In this document: positions 1 through 12,930 of the stretch, piece after piece
How positions within the stretch are numbered: the stretch's first letter is position 1
Layout of the letters: each line of letters starts with the position of its first letter
Origin: Elephas maximus indicus
Taxonomy: Eukaryota > Chordata > Mammalia > Proboscidea > Elephantidae
Reading direction: 5' to 3'
Assembly: GCF_024166365.1 (NCBI RefSeq)
Contig: NC_064830.1
Span: 93,798,968-93,862,967, forward strand
DNA length: 64,000 bases
Made by a program: the position numbers and the translations under genes
The notes under the pieces: model-generated
What the model was told of the DNA's origin: nothing
What the model saw: the letters and a program-made list of their open reading frames with translations, nothing else
The model's database searches: none

Positions 1-479
1 AAGCATACACTGAGTATGCTCAAATCCTAAATGAAAAAGTGGGTTTTCACATTTTTTCAACAGGAGTTAAATAAGAAAAGTTGATTTTTTTTTTTTTTTT
101 TCCCCCTCCTGCCCCGCTGAACCCTCAGGGAGTAAGACTTGGAGTCATTTTCACCTCTCTCAAAGAAGTAAATAAATAAAGCTTTACTTCTCTTATCCTT
201 TCACCCTGAGGTAATCCGAAGTAATGCAGGCTGACCATTTACCCAGGAATGAGGCTGGGAAGGCCAAAACAGCATTCCCCAAAAGACACCTGTTCACCTC
301 TTGGGAGGACAGGCCCCCCCAGTAGAAGTTCTTCTGCATCCTTAGCCCTTGGCATTCTGTGATCTTTGTGTGACTTGTCTGAAAAGCAGAACTGCTCCTG
401 AGACCTGGGCTTCCTACACCAGAAGAGAATCTTCCTTGTGAACACAAAGACAAACCTAAGATAAGAAGGATGGTATCTC

Positions 480-690
480 ACATCTGCCGAGCACCCTAGT
501 ATGTGCTAGGCAATGCACTAAGAGTTAAACCTCATTAAATCTTCCTGTCGGCGGTGAGGGCAGTGCTGTTAGCTCCATTTTACAGGGACAGGTTCAGCAC
601 ATTGATGGCCAGGCTGGTGAGTGTGGAAGCCAGGGTTCCACCCAGGTCCGGGGGCAGCCCAGATGCCATGCTCCAGGCATGAATTTGTCC
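480..690 (-). repeat. MIR SINE
   Basis: Reads as reverse-complement MIR: 'gagcacc..tatgtgctaggca', then 'cctcattaaatc', 'ccattttacag', and a decayed 'gccagggttc..acccaggt' end. Ancient mammalian SINE, strongly diverged. Confidence 0.7.
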
Positions 691-2254
691 TCTCCCTCCC
701 CCCAGCCCTTCTCCCTCAGCCTTAGAGCCTATAACAAGTGTTCTGTCCATCAAAAGGCCACTGGGTAGTAAGAATAGTTACTTTTTTTTTAGTGTCTAAT
801 TTGTGTCCTATACTATACAGTTAATATTTTATTTACTCTTAATAAACGCGAGTATGACAGCTCTGGACAGGAGCACACGAAGTGGTAGATTACTGAGTAT
901 CTGGGCAGAGGTACTTGCCAGTTATAAAATTATGGGTCAAAGCCCTGGAATGAGAGACTTGGAAGAGGCATAGTGAGCCCTTTCGGGGGCCTGATGCAGG
1001 AGACTGAATTATTGCCAAGAGTATAGAGAGTGACACACAGTCAAAGTGGTGCAGTCAGCCACCATCTTTGAACGGGGCATTGCCATTTCTGACTCTGCTC
1101 AAAATCACACAAGAAATGAGGTCACTATGTAACACGTAAGCCACCCTTCTTTTTCTAAGAGGGAGATTAGGTTTCTAGTAGGGCTTTGACCAGTAATTTT
1201 TCCCATTTGGGTTATTGTTTCAGTTCACTCAAATTTTAAAACTTCGTGTCTGTTGGCGGTTTCACTTCCTATTCCTCAGCCATGACTGAACCAAGAAGAA
1301 CCGGTTTGAAGCCCTGCTGAAAAGCCAGTAAAAAACAGGTGTACCATCACAGCCTAGTGCCCAAGAGCCTATGCCTAAGGCAGCCCCAGAGAAGGAAGAA
1401 AGTTCACTATTGCCTCTAGGAAGGTCTGGGAAGGTTCTCAGGACCTCGCCCTGCAACTCTAGATCCGAAATCTTCATCCTGGACAAAGTTCAGAGCTTAC
1501 CACATGCAGGGAGCAAGTAACTATGTAACGGATAACAGCTCTACCAGAGTACGGATCTATTGACTAAATACAACCATATTCTCCCAGGCTCCAACACTCT
1601 CAAAAAAGTTGACCTTTATGGAGTTGCATGTAATGCAGAAAATATTTTCATGCATGCCTGCCCCAAGTGCTTTTCTGCAGGCTCTCTCTGTACAAGATGT
1701 TGGGCTTGGTATTAATTGACCCAAGATGCTTTTCCACTAGTGGTTTCCATGTCATCAGAGGCTTCAACTCTTGGGAAGAAAGACCTAGAGAGGCCTTTAA
1801 TTGGGCCTATACTGTGAGCATGATGAGAGGAGTAACTTTAGAGTAAAAACAGACTTAAAACAAGAGCCCTTTCATGGGGTCACCAAGGGCTCCAAAACAG
1901 AAAGCAGGCCCTTCAAGAGATGGTACATTGTCCCAGCAAAGTACCAGAACATACCTTCCACTGTAGGCTGAACTTGGCTTGATTAAAACTCACTTTTTTT
2001 GATTTGTTGGAGCATGTATTTGGTCTTTTTCTGTTTGATCAAAAAGGGACCTGGTCCTTTCCTTTCAGAGGAGGCAGCTAGTTGAAAATACACAAATTGG
2101 TGAGATCCCTACCCTAGCCTGGACCAGAACCGGCTAACTCGGTGGCTTAGGGCTGGAAGCTGAAGTTTCTCTTTGGGCATTCTCTAAGAACTGGTTCTCT
2201 CTCGTGAGGTCCTGATGAGGAAGCGGTGGTTACCAGTCAACCTGCAGTTGCATT

Positions 2255-2425
2255 TGTTTATTCAGTCAGTATTTATTCCTGTATTCCAAGGGCAATGTTA
2301 GGCCTGGGGTTTGTGAAGAGTAAATGGGACCTCTGCTTTCACAGCCTAGTTGAGGGGATATGCCATTAAATAAATAACATTGGAGCTTTATCCTAGTGGA
2401 GAAGGGGATGGCATTCCAGCCAAGG
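2255..2425 (-). repeat. L2 LINE 3' end fragment
   Basis: On the + strand it reads 'tatttattcctgtattccaagggcaatgttaggc' in short pieces, then 'cattaaataaataacattggagc'. This matches the reverse complement of the L2 3' tail (…CACTCAATAAATATT…). Confidence 0.55.
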
Positions 2426-2728
2426 GAGGACATATTCAGAAGCATCAGGCAAGAATGAGTTTGGGAAACACTGGGAGCTTTGCTCAGTCTCCGTTGTAGG
2501 CTAGCGAAGGTGGAGAGTGACACAGGAGTGGGGTGCCCTCCCTGGCTGTGGAGAGTCGCCAGGTGGGACTGTGAGGATGCCCTGTGGTGGGGAGAAGGGG
2601 TTTGGACACCTATGTGGGCAGGCAGAGATGGTGGGCTGGGTCTGGCAGAAGGCCTGGGAGGAAAGGGGCCTGTGCCTGCAGGTTCACAGCAGCCACCTCA
2701 TGGTGCTCTCCCTGCTTCTGTCTCGTAG

Positions 2729-3437
2729 GTCCCGGATCCGCAGAGAACTGTTCATTGAGGAAATTCAGGCCGGGAGCCAGGGCCAAACCGGGGCCAGCGA
2801 CTCCCCGTCGGCCCGAAGCGGCAGGGCAGTGCCCAGCTCGGAGGGCGACAGCTGCGACGGCGTAGAGGCTGCAGAGGGCCCAGGCGCTGCGGACACCGAG
2901 GAGTCGGGCGGCCCCACGGCCGCCGCCAAGTCTCAGGGAGGGCCGGCCGAGGCGGCCGCGGCCCCGGAGGAGCGCGAAGAGGCGCCGCGGCCGCCGGAGA
3001 AGGCGGAGCCGCCGCCCTCGGCGACCCAGGCCCCGGACGACGCCGACGACGAGGGCCAGTCAAGGGCTCCGCCGCCACCGCCGCCGCCAGAGGGCCCTGC
3101 GGACGGACCGGGGCCCGTGCCAAACCCTGCCGCCGACGCCGCTGCGCCCACGGCCGGGGAGGACGCCGCTACCTCAGCCGCCCCGGCCGCCGAGGGCCCC
3201 GGCCAGGCCCGGGAGGGCGCCGCGAGGAGTTCCGCTTTGCCAAGCACCAGCGCGCCGCCGCCCTGCGCCCGCCGGGCCAGCTCGCTGCAGAGCCTCTTCG
3301 GCCTCCCGGAGGCGGCGGGCGCCAGGGACTCGCGAGACAACCCCCTGAGGAAGAAGAAGGCCGCGAACTTGAACAGCATAATCCACCGCCTGGAGAAGGC
3401 CGCCAGCCGGGAGGAGCCCATCGAATGGGAGTTCTGA
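2729..3437 (+). CDS. CUX1: CUX1 terminal coding exon (homeodomain isoform C-terminus)
   Basis: This exon encodes about 235 C-terminal residues of CUX1 (CDP/Cut-like 1), a nuclear CUT-repeat and homeodomain transcription factor. Seen: an acceptor AG at 2,727-2,728; the frame opens with the split codon then [19 protein letters not shown], just past the homeodomain. A low-complexity Ala/Pro/Glu-rich region follows, with a seven-proline run, then a strongly conserved tail: [33 protein letters not shown], and the end EEPIEWEF with TGA at 3,435-3,437. Family knowledge: this region carries the active repression domains of the full-length protein. Compared with my memory of human CUX1, the middle appears to hold extra Ala/Pro/Gly-rich sequence. 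The CUT repeats and homeodomain lie upstream, outside the window. GC content is very high, so long open frames on the opposite strand (for example 2,933-3,529) are by-products. Confidence 0.96.
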
Positions 3438-4018
3438 GAGGCCGCCGCCCGGCCGAGTCCGGCCGAGCCGGGCCGTCGGGCCAGTAGCCGGGAGGGGCGC
3501 GGCGACCCCGGGCCGGACGTGTTGCGCACTTACCGCCCTGCGGGCCACAGGGCAAAATCGCCATAGGCCAAGGTGCATATAGAAAACAAAGGAGCATTAA
3601 GCCCAATCTATGTCGTGTTTTCAAGGAAGAAAACGGAAATGTGTAGTCGAGCTTTTTTGTACCCTGAAGTGTTTTTTTTATTGCCCTAAGTGATTTCCAC
3701 AGATTCTGGAATAACTCTTACAGCTTTGCCTTGCGCCCTCCTCTTTCGTGTGGGCTTAAAAAAAAAAAAAATCAAACCCACATATTAAAAGGGGGCTTTT
3801 TATCTGCCATCTAATGGCTTCAGAGCGATAATACACTATTATCTTCTTAAACCAGGAAAAAAAAGGGGGGGGGGATTTTTTCAGAAAAATTAAAGAGTTT
3901 TTGTAGCTGTCCAGTTGCCACTAAGAGATTGCACAGTCAAAGCGACTCTAAACACACTAGTTTGGATTCCTAAATATTTTCAAGAAAAGAATCTTCTCGT
4001 TTGAAAACTTTGAATTAA

Positions 4019-4024
4019 AATAAA
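4019..4024 (+). promoter_or_regulatory. CUX1: Candidate proximal poly(A) signal, CUX1
   Basis: AATAAA in the context AATTAAAATAAAAC, 582 nt past the stop. Use of this site would give a short 3' UTR isoform. There is no obvious GU-rich element immediately downstream, so use is uncertain. Confidence 0.4.
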
Positions 4025-7000
4025 ACACATTTACTCCACATATTTTTTAACAAGAAGAAAAGTCACATCAGGAAAATATCTGATTTTGTGGTAGCTGACG
4101 TAGTGTTTTCTTGTACATGAATAGAATCCTGACATGTAGTGCACATTGATCCATAGCTTTAACTGACTCTGGGCTTTTGCTGACCAGGGTTTGTTTAATA
4201 CACTCCATTCTAGGCCAAATCAGGACAAAAAGAAAAGATCCGAATCTAGGTATTTTATAATCTGCTTTTTAACCTCTAACCGCAGAGCACGCTGATCAGA
4301 CCTCATGTCTGGGAGGTTTGGGAGACAAGTTAGAACTGTAGCATGTTCCTGTTCGTTTTGTTTAATTTATGGTGTCTACGTCTGTGTTCGTGCGCCTGCA
4401 CATGCGCAAGCATTTAAAGACAGCAGGAAAGAGTCGGCCGGTAAGGTCCCAGCAGGCAGTTCTGGGGCCCTGTTTAGAACCTGGGGCCACAACGGGGTCC
4501 TGCCCCTTGTAGACAGCAGTCTTTCCTTGGCACAGAAGGCACCACACCTCACACCACTCTCCCGGGCGCCTGATGGACTGAGCCCTACCAGGGGAAGATG
4601 CTCCCTGGGCCTGGGCAGGGCTTGCACACACACTCTCTTTCCCTGGCTTCCCACCACAAGCACTGATGACTATGTTGAAGTCGTGGGAAGCTTCCTTCCC
4701 TGCAGAAGAGAGAACGTGGCAGTCTGGGCTCTGCACCCACCCTCACAGACATGGCCCACACTTACACCAAAATGTTGATGCTCTTCACTTCCAGACCAGA
4801 CCATTTGCCCTTCATTCATTCTGCCTCTTGGAAAGTTCTTTTATGCACAGTTTTAGGACAGTCTAAGTACAAATCAAAAGTCTAACTTGTCTCTGATTCC
4901 TCCTGTTGTCTATGTGTAGATGCGTGAGAATAGAGGTGGATGAGAGTGTGCGTGTGTGCGTGTGTGCAATTTTATACGTCTGTGTATTTTCTTAAGTACC
5001 TGTGCACACATAGAGTGCATTACTGCCACCTTTTTTCAATAAGCTGTTTTATCAGTTATGGCTTCTACAAGTTTGCTAATTTAGACTCCTTTATTGCCAT
5101 ATCTTTAAACTAACAATAGATGATTTCGGTATATATATATTTTTTTTTTTTTTTTGCTTATTTATAGGTGCTGTATTTTATTATCTGATTGTTAGGAAGG
5201 GATGAAAGGGGCAAATATTCTTTAGAGGGATAGACTGCCGGCAGTATTGGGTATAATTTACAAGATGTAGTTGTCATACTGTATATTACTGATTGAAAAC
5301 TTTTTGACCGTATCGTGTATCATTGAAACCTTTTGTCTTAGGTCAACATCTTTGGATGACATTTTAATGGTGCATTCATTATTTCTTAAGTTTAATTAAT
5401 ATTACTTTTTTTGATTTGGGGGGGTGGGAGGGAGTTATAATTTTCAAGGTATGCTCCCGCTTTTACACCTCAGTGTGCTTGTATTAATTAACTTGTAGGC
5501 CTTTGACTGTAAGATGTGAAACCACGTTTCTTGCATGATATTTTAGAAATTACGTATTTCATTTACAGTCTTTTTAACCTGCAACTGCAGCACTTAATTC
5601 AAGATTTCACAAATTTTAAGAGTCACTACACTAAAGACAATGCCTTTTCATGAATACGAAGTTTCCAGAAGGCTCTAGGAGGCTGGGAGGCAGGCCGTTT
5701 GGTTGGGATGGTTGCATTATCTCAACTTGAAACCTGGTTCAGTGAAAACAGAATTCAAACTGGAGGATTGTAAGGAAAAGTGGGTTACCATCTGGCTCAG
5801 TTCAGGTGCGTGCAAAAGAGCGAGTTCACGTTAGTGACCCTTAGGACAGTGAGTAGCAGAACCGCAGACAGTACTGTGGTGTCCTCTCCACGAAAACCTC
5901 GAGAGATTTGTGTCATCGTGTGTGATGAAGCTCTAAACATCATTAGAATGAAAAGAAGGAAGTTAGCGGGAAACATTAGGGCAGTGTTTTTAGTTTTAAA
6001 GGCATAACTGTTATTTACAAAGGTGTTAAATCTGAGAAAATTGAGGCACATAGATTTGCCCATCCTAGTGGCCAAATAGTAACAGTCCAAAAGAGCCACT
6101 TTGGCTCTTCCAAGCAATTGAATCGTTTTTGTTGTTGTTCTGTTTTTTTGTTTTGTTTTGTTTTTTTAAGCCAGAGGAGTTGGTGGTTGTTGATGTCCAT
6201 TCTGTCTTTTTTGCCAGACTTACATCAGAGTGCTTGATACAATCAGTTGGTTAAATTTTTGCTTATGGTTCTGTGTTTGTATTTTTTCTCGATTATTTAT
6301 TTATTTTTATTTTTTCTTTTGTGCGATCCCAATCTCATGATCTCTTGTGTTGAGTTTTCACTGTCTGTAATACTTCTAAGAGCTGCCACTCATAACAAAC
6401 ATGTGGAGGGCGAGTGCCCCCCTCCTTGTTGGGCCCCTCAGTTTGAGTCTAAGGTTGATCTGTCTTCTTGATAAGCAATATTCAAGTGCCTTGAAAAGCA
6501 TCCTCTTGTGGTTTACTTTCCACTGGCTGTCGTTCCAAACAGTAACTCCTGCAGGCAGCAGACCCTCCTCTCTTTACGCTCTATCAGCTTCAAAAGCTGA
6601 TTTGTACCTCTCCCCTGGGGGGGAACGGTTCCGTCTAAAACACTAACGCTTAATTACAAGCTCCATTATACAATTTTAAATGGCCTCTTTTTGTTAATTG
6701 GAGGCAGTGTTCATAACTCTGGAGTTAAGGCTTTTGCCATTACTTAGCTAGCTAAGTGGAGACTCAGCATAAAATCAGTGTTCACATTTAGCCTCTTGGC
6801 CCTTGGGTCCTGCCTGAGTCCTCTGGTGGTATCTGAGGTAGAGGGTGTGTGGGTTCTGTCCAAGACCCCATCCTTGCTCACTTCTATCCTAGAAAAGGGA
6901 GTCTTCTCCCCATCTAGCTTCCAGGTAGCCTCCTCTCTCAGACTTCTGAATCAGTCAGGATATCTGCGATTTGTTCGCCAGACCTCTCTTGTTGAGAAAG

Positions 7001-7448
7001 GATTACCATGGCCAGTTAGCACACCTCGGTGATGCTCATCACCAGGCTGAACTAAGGCTACCTGAGGAACCCCACGGCCCTGAGGAGGCTAGATCATCAT
7101 CTCCTGGGGCCGGATCGGGCAGACTGTTCCAGGACACAGGTTGAGAGAAGTCTCCGAGAAATGCCAGGACCTTGACCTGAATGATGACTATCAAACCATG
7201 GCCACTATGTCTGGGAAAATCAGTGAGGCAAGAGATACAGTTTATGGCCTCCCCGGAATAGTTCCTTGTCCTTCCCAAGCACAGCTGCCTCCCTGCCCAG
7301 TTTCCTTCCTGTTGGCGTCTTTGTTTTCTCCCCCCATTTAAAAACTCTCCTGTCAAATGTGGACATTCAGGTCTGCTGGTTGGTGTTAAAAAAGCTTCGG
7401 GGTGAAATTTCCTCTGTGTTCTCTCTGTGGCCTGAACAGACTCCACAT

Positions 7449-7449
<1 letters not shown>

Positions 7450-7518
<69 letters not shown>
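7450..7518 (+). repeat. (CA)n microsatellite
   Basis: About 34 CA units with one CC interruption near 7,480-7,482. It lies inside the presumed CUX1 3' UTR and is the source of several spurious HTHTHT or CVCVCV open frames on both strands. Confidence 0.97.
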
Positions 7519-7520
<2 letters not shown>

Positions 7521-9367
7521 CCAGACAGCCAGCTCTAGGCGGAAGGAAACAGTCCACCCAAGCTCTCCGACCCAATCTGCCTCCCAGCCAGGGCCATGTC
7601 AGTCAGGCAGCTCACAAGCAAACCAAGGAGGCAGGTTGTGCTCTAATCAGAAGGGAAAGCTCTGCACCTTGGCCAACTGTCCCGAGGTGGGGAATCAATC
7701 ACGCCCTGGGAGAGATCAGAGCAAAAGTGTAAGTGACCGGGTGAGCGCAGGCAGGTGCCTCCCCGTGAAGGCTGCTCTGGATTCCTTTGTTCGGCCTGAA
7801 CTCGCGTTCTTTGATACAGGGATGATTAATGAACTCTGACATTCTATGCAATGTTTTTCATTCCTCTGATTTTAGAAAAACTAATCTCACTGAATTAGCA
7901 GAGGAACCAAGGAGAATATACCCATGTCCTTCTGGGATCAGCACAAAGTAAAATGGTGATAATGACTTACTGAATTTTGAGCCAGTAAACGACAGTCTTT
8001 GCCTTAAATGCAATATGACAGGCGCCTCTTGGCAGGCCTATCAAAACAAAAGGCTGCCCTTCCGTCATTCCAAGCCCCCACTCTTGAGGCCAGTGAGCCA
8101 GCTGTGTGGGGGAAGTGGAGCCATGCAAGGTTCCAGGAATGTGTGGGAAGCACGGTGGGTTGTTATCGGCATTACTTTAGGCTGGAGATTTGGCTCCTGC
8201 TGAGGAGAGGGGGCTCCCCTGCTCCTCCCTGGATGTCCTCCATGTCTTCACACTCCTCATGTGTTCCCTTCTACCTCACTGACCTGTGTTCTTCAGTTGA
8301 CAACACTCCACACCTCCCACTCCTCAGAACCATGAGGCAAGTGGGCTGAAGGGGGATGAAAGGCTAGAAGTGCGGCAAATGGGAGTATATCTTGGCCTGG
8401 TAAATTTTTTTTTTTTTTTCTCTGCTGTGAATACAGTGTGGACAGACAACTGTGCTCTTGGGTTTTTTTTCTTGGCTTCCACCTGTTTCTGAAGCTCTAG
8501 CAGCTGTTTCCTGAGGTCTGGGGTCTTTGGTCTGCTTTGCTTTCTGTCCATTCCTGCTCAGCTGTTAAGATCCATCACAGCCATTCCCCTTGCCCTGAGC
8601 TGCCCCAAACTGGCCACATGAGGACACCTCCCCAGGATTCCTGCCTGGTGATAGTGACTCTGCAGTTATTGTTGTCTCTAGCTGGCACCGGGGGTTGTGA
8701 TTTTTAGTGCCATTGTGAGCTCTCCTTTGGAAGCCTCTAAAGGACGGAAGAGGATCTGACTTTGTCCAGCCTGCATGCCTGGTCTTCAATCACATGAGCT
8801 TTTCTTTCAAGAAGAATGTTGCAGTTACCATCCAGTGCCCAAGAAAGCCAGCTCCCGGGGCTGCTGGTTGGATGTGGCCAAGGTGGTCTCCTGGTACAGA
8901 GAGTTTGGGAGTGGGGCTTCATGATTTTGTCATCATGTCGTGCTTGGGCAAAAGCTCACCCTTAGAAATTCACCCCCAATTCTCCTGCAGTTTCATTTGG
9001 GCCTGATGACATTAAGGAAGCCTTCATGGCCCCCAAGGCCCTGAGCAGCAAGGTGGGGGCATGGGACTTTCTAACATTATGTAGTTCAATCTCCAGGTGC
9101 ATTCAATGCCAGTCTGGCCAGCACACTTGCATGCTTGGAGAATAGTACAATTTGACAATATTTTTATTCCCATTCTGCCTTTTGAAATATAAAACCACCA
9201 GGAAAAGAAGGGAAAACAAGCTCCCAATTAAAGTTCCAAAAAGATCCAGCCTGTGAAACAGAGAGATGTGCTGAAAGCCAAGGACAAAACTCTCAGCAGG
9301 AATCAGGTCCGAAGAGAGGGGGCATTGGAGCATGCATCCAGCAGAACCCAAACTGAGTTCCGGCCCT

Positions 9368-9413
9368 GCTCCTGGGCTCTTCCCGACCCCGCTCCTGGGC
9401 TCTTCCCGACCCC
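9368..9413 (+). repeat. Perfect 23-bp tandem duplication
   Basis: The unit beginning GCTCCTGGGCTC and ending CCGACCCC occurs twice in a row without mismatch (9,368-9,390 and 9,391-9,413), inside the presumed CUX1 3' UTR. Confidence 0.95.
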
Positions 9414-12400
9414 GGAAGCCCCAGCAGCCTGTGTGCCTCTTCCCTATAAGGGACAAATGAAAGGCAATTCTTGTACAGTTCTCCCGTCTGTCCCACCTAC
9501 AGGAACAGCCCCCTGCCCGTGCCCTGCCTGCTGCCCTCACCACCACCTCCCCCGCCAAAGAAACCACATCCTTGCTGTCAGTGGCATCGTCTTGACTTTT
9601 CGTTTCTGGATGAAGTGACATTTAGCTTTAACAAGACATTTCCAAAGCGCCTAGTCTCCTCCAAAATGCTGACTTTAAAAGTTGGGCATTGTAGGCGAAG
9701 AATCCTAAAAAAGGCTAGTGAGAGAAAGACAGTAGGCTATGCATAAATGTGCACTTCCCTGTTCCCCTGTGAGTAAACTAAAAAATACCTGTGAGTTGCC
9801 CTTCCTGGATCATTTTCGTTTACTCAGTGATGTTAAGAAGGACAGTCTCTGTTACTGTAATTTCTGTAGTTAGGCTTTAACTTCAAACACACAATATGCT
9901 AGATGCTATGTATCAAGCTTTCTGTGATCAGAAAGGAAAGGTGCCTTATATCCCAATGTCACGACTACATCCCTATGGAAAATAATCAGAAGCACAGAAT
10001 GTACGAAAGCGTTGGGACTTCCGTTGGTGAAACAAGACACCGTTCAGCAAGACGCCTGGAAGTGGTCTTTTGTTCTTTCTTCCTCTTTTTCCTTTTTTTT
10101 TTTTCTTGTAGTTTGCTTTAAACAGAAAGCACTTAAATAGATGACTACGTGTAAAAGCTCTGTGCAATAGAAATCGCTTTTCTTCGTTTTTAAAAGATAA
10201 GGTATTGCACACCAAATGAACTCAAAGTAAGCTTTAGACCAGGACGATTCAGGTTGTGGATGAGTATGTTCACTGTAGTTCCGTTTGTTCATGAACTGAA
10301 GGGAAAACAAGCCTCCCTCACCCCCTCCAATCTCTCAGCCTGCCTCTGCTGACCCCTGAGCTGGATGTATAGGGCCCACGGGCTCTGGCGGAAGCGATGG
10401 CTTGGTGTGGTGGGAGGTGGGGGGCGGGGGGGTTGGTGACTCAGCAGCTGAGACCCCTCCGAAGCAAGTGTCTGAGACCACACCCATCCCTTCTAGCACT
10501 TACCTTTTTCCCCTTGAGATGGACTAACTGCTACTGACAGGCCAGCGTGCATGAGGATAATTATAAAAGGATGTTTCCTTGAGGGAAAGGGAAAAAAAAA
10601 TTATTTCTATCCTCTTCTATTTATTATTAGGTTAATCATTTGAAGTACTTATCAGGAGTGTGTTTTGTGTTGTTGTTTTTGTTGGTATAAGTGCTTTTGT
10701 TATCACTCCAGTGGTTACTGTCCTCTGCTTCCTGCCCCCTCAAAAGAACTCAAGAGCCTGGGGATTTGTTGGGGGGGGAGCGGGGAGAGGGGAGGGGTGT
10801 TCTCCAGCAGAATCAGACACCTGTCTCCAGAGTAGCCACCAGAAACGGTGGTCTCTATTTCTAACCCTATAAATGAGAGAGCTGATGAACAAAAATCTAC
10901 CAGTGTAAAGAAGTGCTGAGGTGAAGGACACTCGTGTGAGGAGCTGCAGATAAAGCTTTGCAAAGCCAAGTTCAGTTCCCCAAAGCCTCCTAGAGCCTCT
11001 GGTAAGACTTCTGGGTTCATGAAGTTTCGGCGAGCCCTTGTCAGAAAGGGCGTGGCGGCCCAGTCAAGAGTATTACTTCCAAGTGAGAGAGTGGTTTCTT
11101 GCAAGGCTCACATGGGTGGCTGTGTTTTAGTTGGTTTATGCTGTCGTTTTCCTTGCATACGAAGTTGGTCAAAACCGTCTTGTGAAGCAGCAGTGTTCGT
11201 TAGTACCCGCTGTGGCTTGAGACTCATCTAGGAGGTCATGGGGGAGCCCCTTGCCCCTTAATGTGGTGGGCAAAGGAATGTTTGCTGTGGGGAAGAGCTT
11301 TCTTTGGCTAGAAGCACAGCCGACAAGACACCCAGTTGCTTCTTAATGTGGGGGTGGGGTGGACCTGTGGACCTCCATCCCTGCCCCGTGGGCCCTTTAG
11401 AAGGAAGCTCACCCGCGGTAGGCAAGGGCCTACCAACCATCTGACTCACTTGGCAGAACGTTTCCTTTTATGCCATGGCTTTCCCCCTCTCTGAACTGTT
11501 CTTGTCTCTTTGAAAGAAAGCCCTCTAATAAAATAATTGCTCCCATCCCCCCAAAGGGTCTTCGTTTTTCTCTAATTAGTCTATGCATTTCTCCATCCTG
11601 CCGTTTTCTGCCTCTCCTCTCGAGAAAACGGGCATCTCACATCCCACCCTCTGAGGCCCCTCAGAAAATGCTGTGCATTTTGGAGATGTGAGGACTTGTT
11701 CAAAATTCTTAAAGCATTTGAGGATAGCTTGTTATAAAACAAAAGCGAAACAAAGGTGGTTTTCCCCATGTCCCTTTCCACTGAGTAAGAGACCTAGCTC
11801 TTTGCATTTTGTGCAATAACTACTTGCCCTGAGAGCGGGTGGCGTCACGCTCCTGTCCAGACTACTAGCACAGCACAAGACAAGCTCACACAAAGTGGTG
11901 GACTTCTTCCTGAGAACTCTTCTAATAAGCTCAGTTCCCCCCACCCGCCCCCGCGTATTGTGGTGTCTTACATTTTAGCAGTATTTTATATTTTCTGTAA
12001 CGCACTAAGTCGTAGATGTTTTTAGAGCTCGTTTGTTAATACTCACAAATCACAGTTTTTTTTTTTTTTAATCCTCACAGAGACCCAGTTGACCAAAAAA
12101 AAAAAAAAAATACAAAAAAAAACAAACAAAAAAAGCATCATTTTTGTACAAATAGCTTTGAGAAGCCTCTGTTGTGTTGCTGTGACACATCTCTGGTAAC
12201 ATTTTTATTTCTTGCTATTTGTTTCAACATTAAGAGTCGAAGTTGATCTGGCTGGCGCGGGGTGGGGGAGGCACCCGTCGGCCCCTCGGCATTGTCCCTT
12301 CTGTCTTTGGTTAGCCATACGATGTTTGTTCTCAGCACTGTACAACAGTCCCTATATGATATGGAAAAGCAATATCACTGTATGAAACTCACACCATGTA

Positions 12401-12799
12401 TTATTATTATTCACTAGCACCCTAGGTGTGATAATTGAAGTAAATATCTTTTATACAAACACAAGCATGTGTGGGTTGTTTTGTTTTTTTTGTTTTTTTT
12501 TTAAGTGCTCTGGCCTGAGGAGAAGCAGCAAACACTTTCGTTCTGGGTCCAAATGGCACATCGGGGATGGCCATGACCCAGGTAGCTGTCTCTCTACCCT
12601 GTGCTTGCTCTGGTGCGTGGTGTCCAGGCAGGTGGCAGCAGAAACCTGGCGCTGGGGACGGGATTTGTCGGGGGTGCGGGCTACAGCGGGCCCAACTCTC
12701 AGCCGGCTCTTCATCCAGGCACCCCATAAGTGCATTGCGTTCCTGCTTGCTGTTGTCACCTTTACCGCTGTGTTCCCCTGGACCCAACACTTTCTCTCC

Positions 12800-12930
12800 C
12801 ATCATTGCTTCCTGTCTGTAAAATGGGTATACCATCATTTCTAGCACACAGGGTTGTTGTCAGGACCAGGAATGATGGCCGGAAGCGCTGAGCGCAGCAC
12901 TGGGTTGATGGTCGCGGCCAATAAATCGGG
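12800..12930 (+). repeat. MIR SINE fragment
   Basis: Contains 'ctgtctgtaaaatgggta', 'cacagggttgttgtcaggac' and '..caataaat', in the order and orientation of the MIR 3' half. Confidence 0.75.

Larger units (their letters stand above)
1..2728 (+). other. CUX1: CUX1 intron (3' part)
   Basis: Non-coding stretch ending at the acceptor TCTCGTAG (AG at 2,727-2,728) of the last CUX1 exon. It is AT-rich, has a poly-T run near 85-100, and contains a MIR and an L2 fragment listed separately. No reading frame here resembles a known protein, and I see no other exon. Confidence 0.75.
3438..12450 (+). other. CUX1: Probable long CUX1 3' UTR
   Basis: About 9 kb follows the CUX1 stop with no coding frame. 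It is AT-rich, with many poly-T, poly-A and TTTTTA stretches, and contains no AfroSINE, L2 or L1 that I can recognise. The flanking DNA has such elements every 1-2 kb, and this depletion fits an exonic, constrained 3' UTR. The human gene is known for a multi-kilobase 3' UTR. A proximal poly(A) hexamer sits at 4,019-4,024 and another AATAAA-type sequence near 11,525. The distal end is placed only roughly, near the conserved-looking AT-rich block at 12,340-12,450. It includes a CA microsatellite and a 23-bp tandem duplication, listed separately. Confidence 0.55.

Noticed and set aside
2933..3529. Antisense open frame of 198 codons opposite the CUX1 last exon
   Set aside because: Shadow of a GC-rich coding exon; no homology and no splice or promoter context.
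7039..7839. Open frames with HTHTHT or CVCVCV repeats
   Set aside because: Produced by translating the CA microsatellite.
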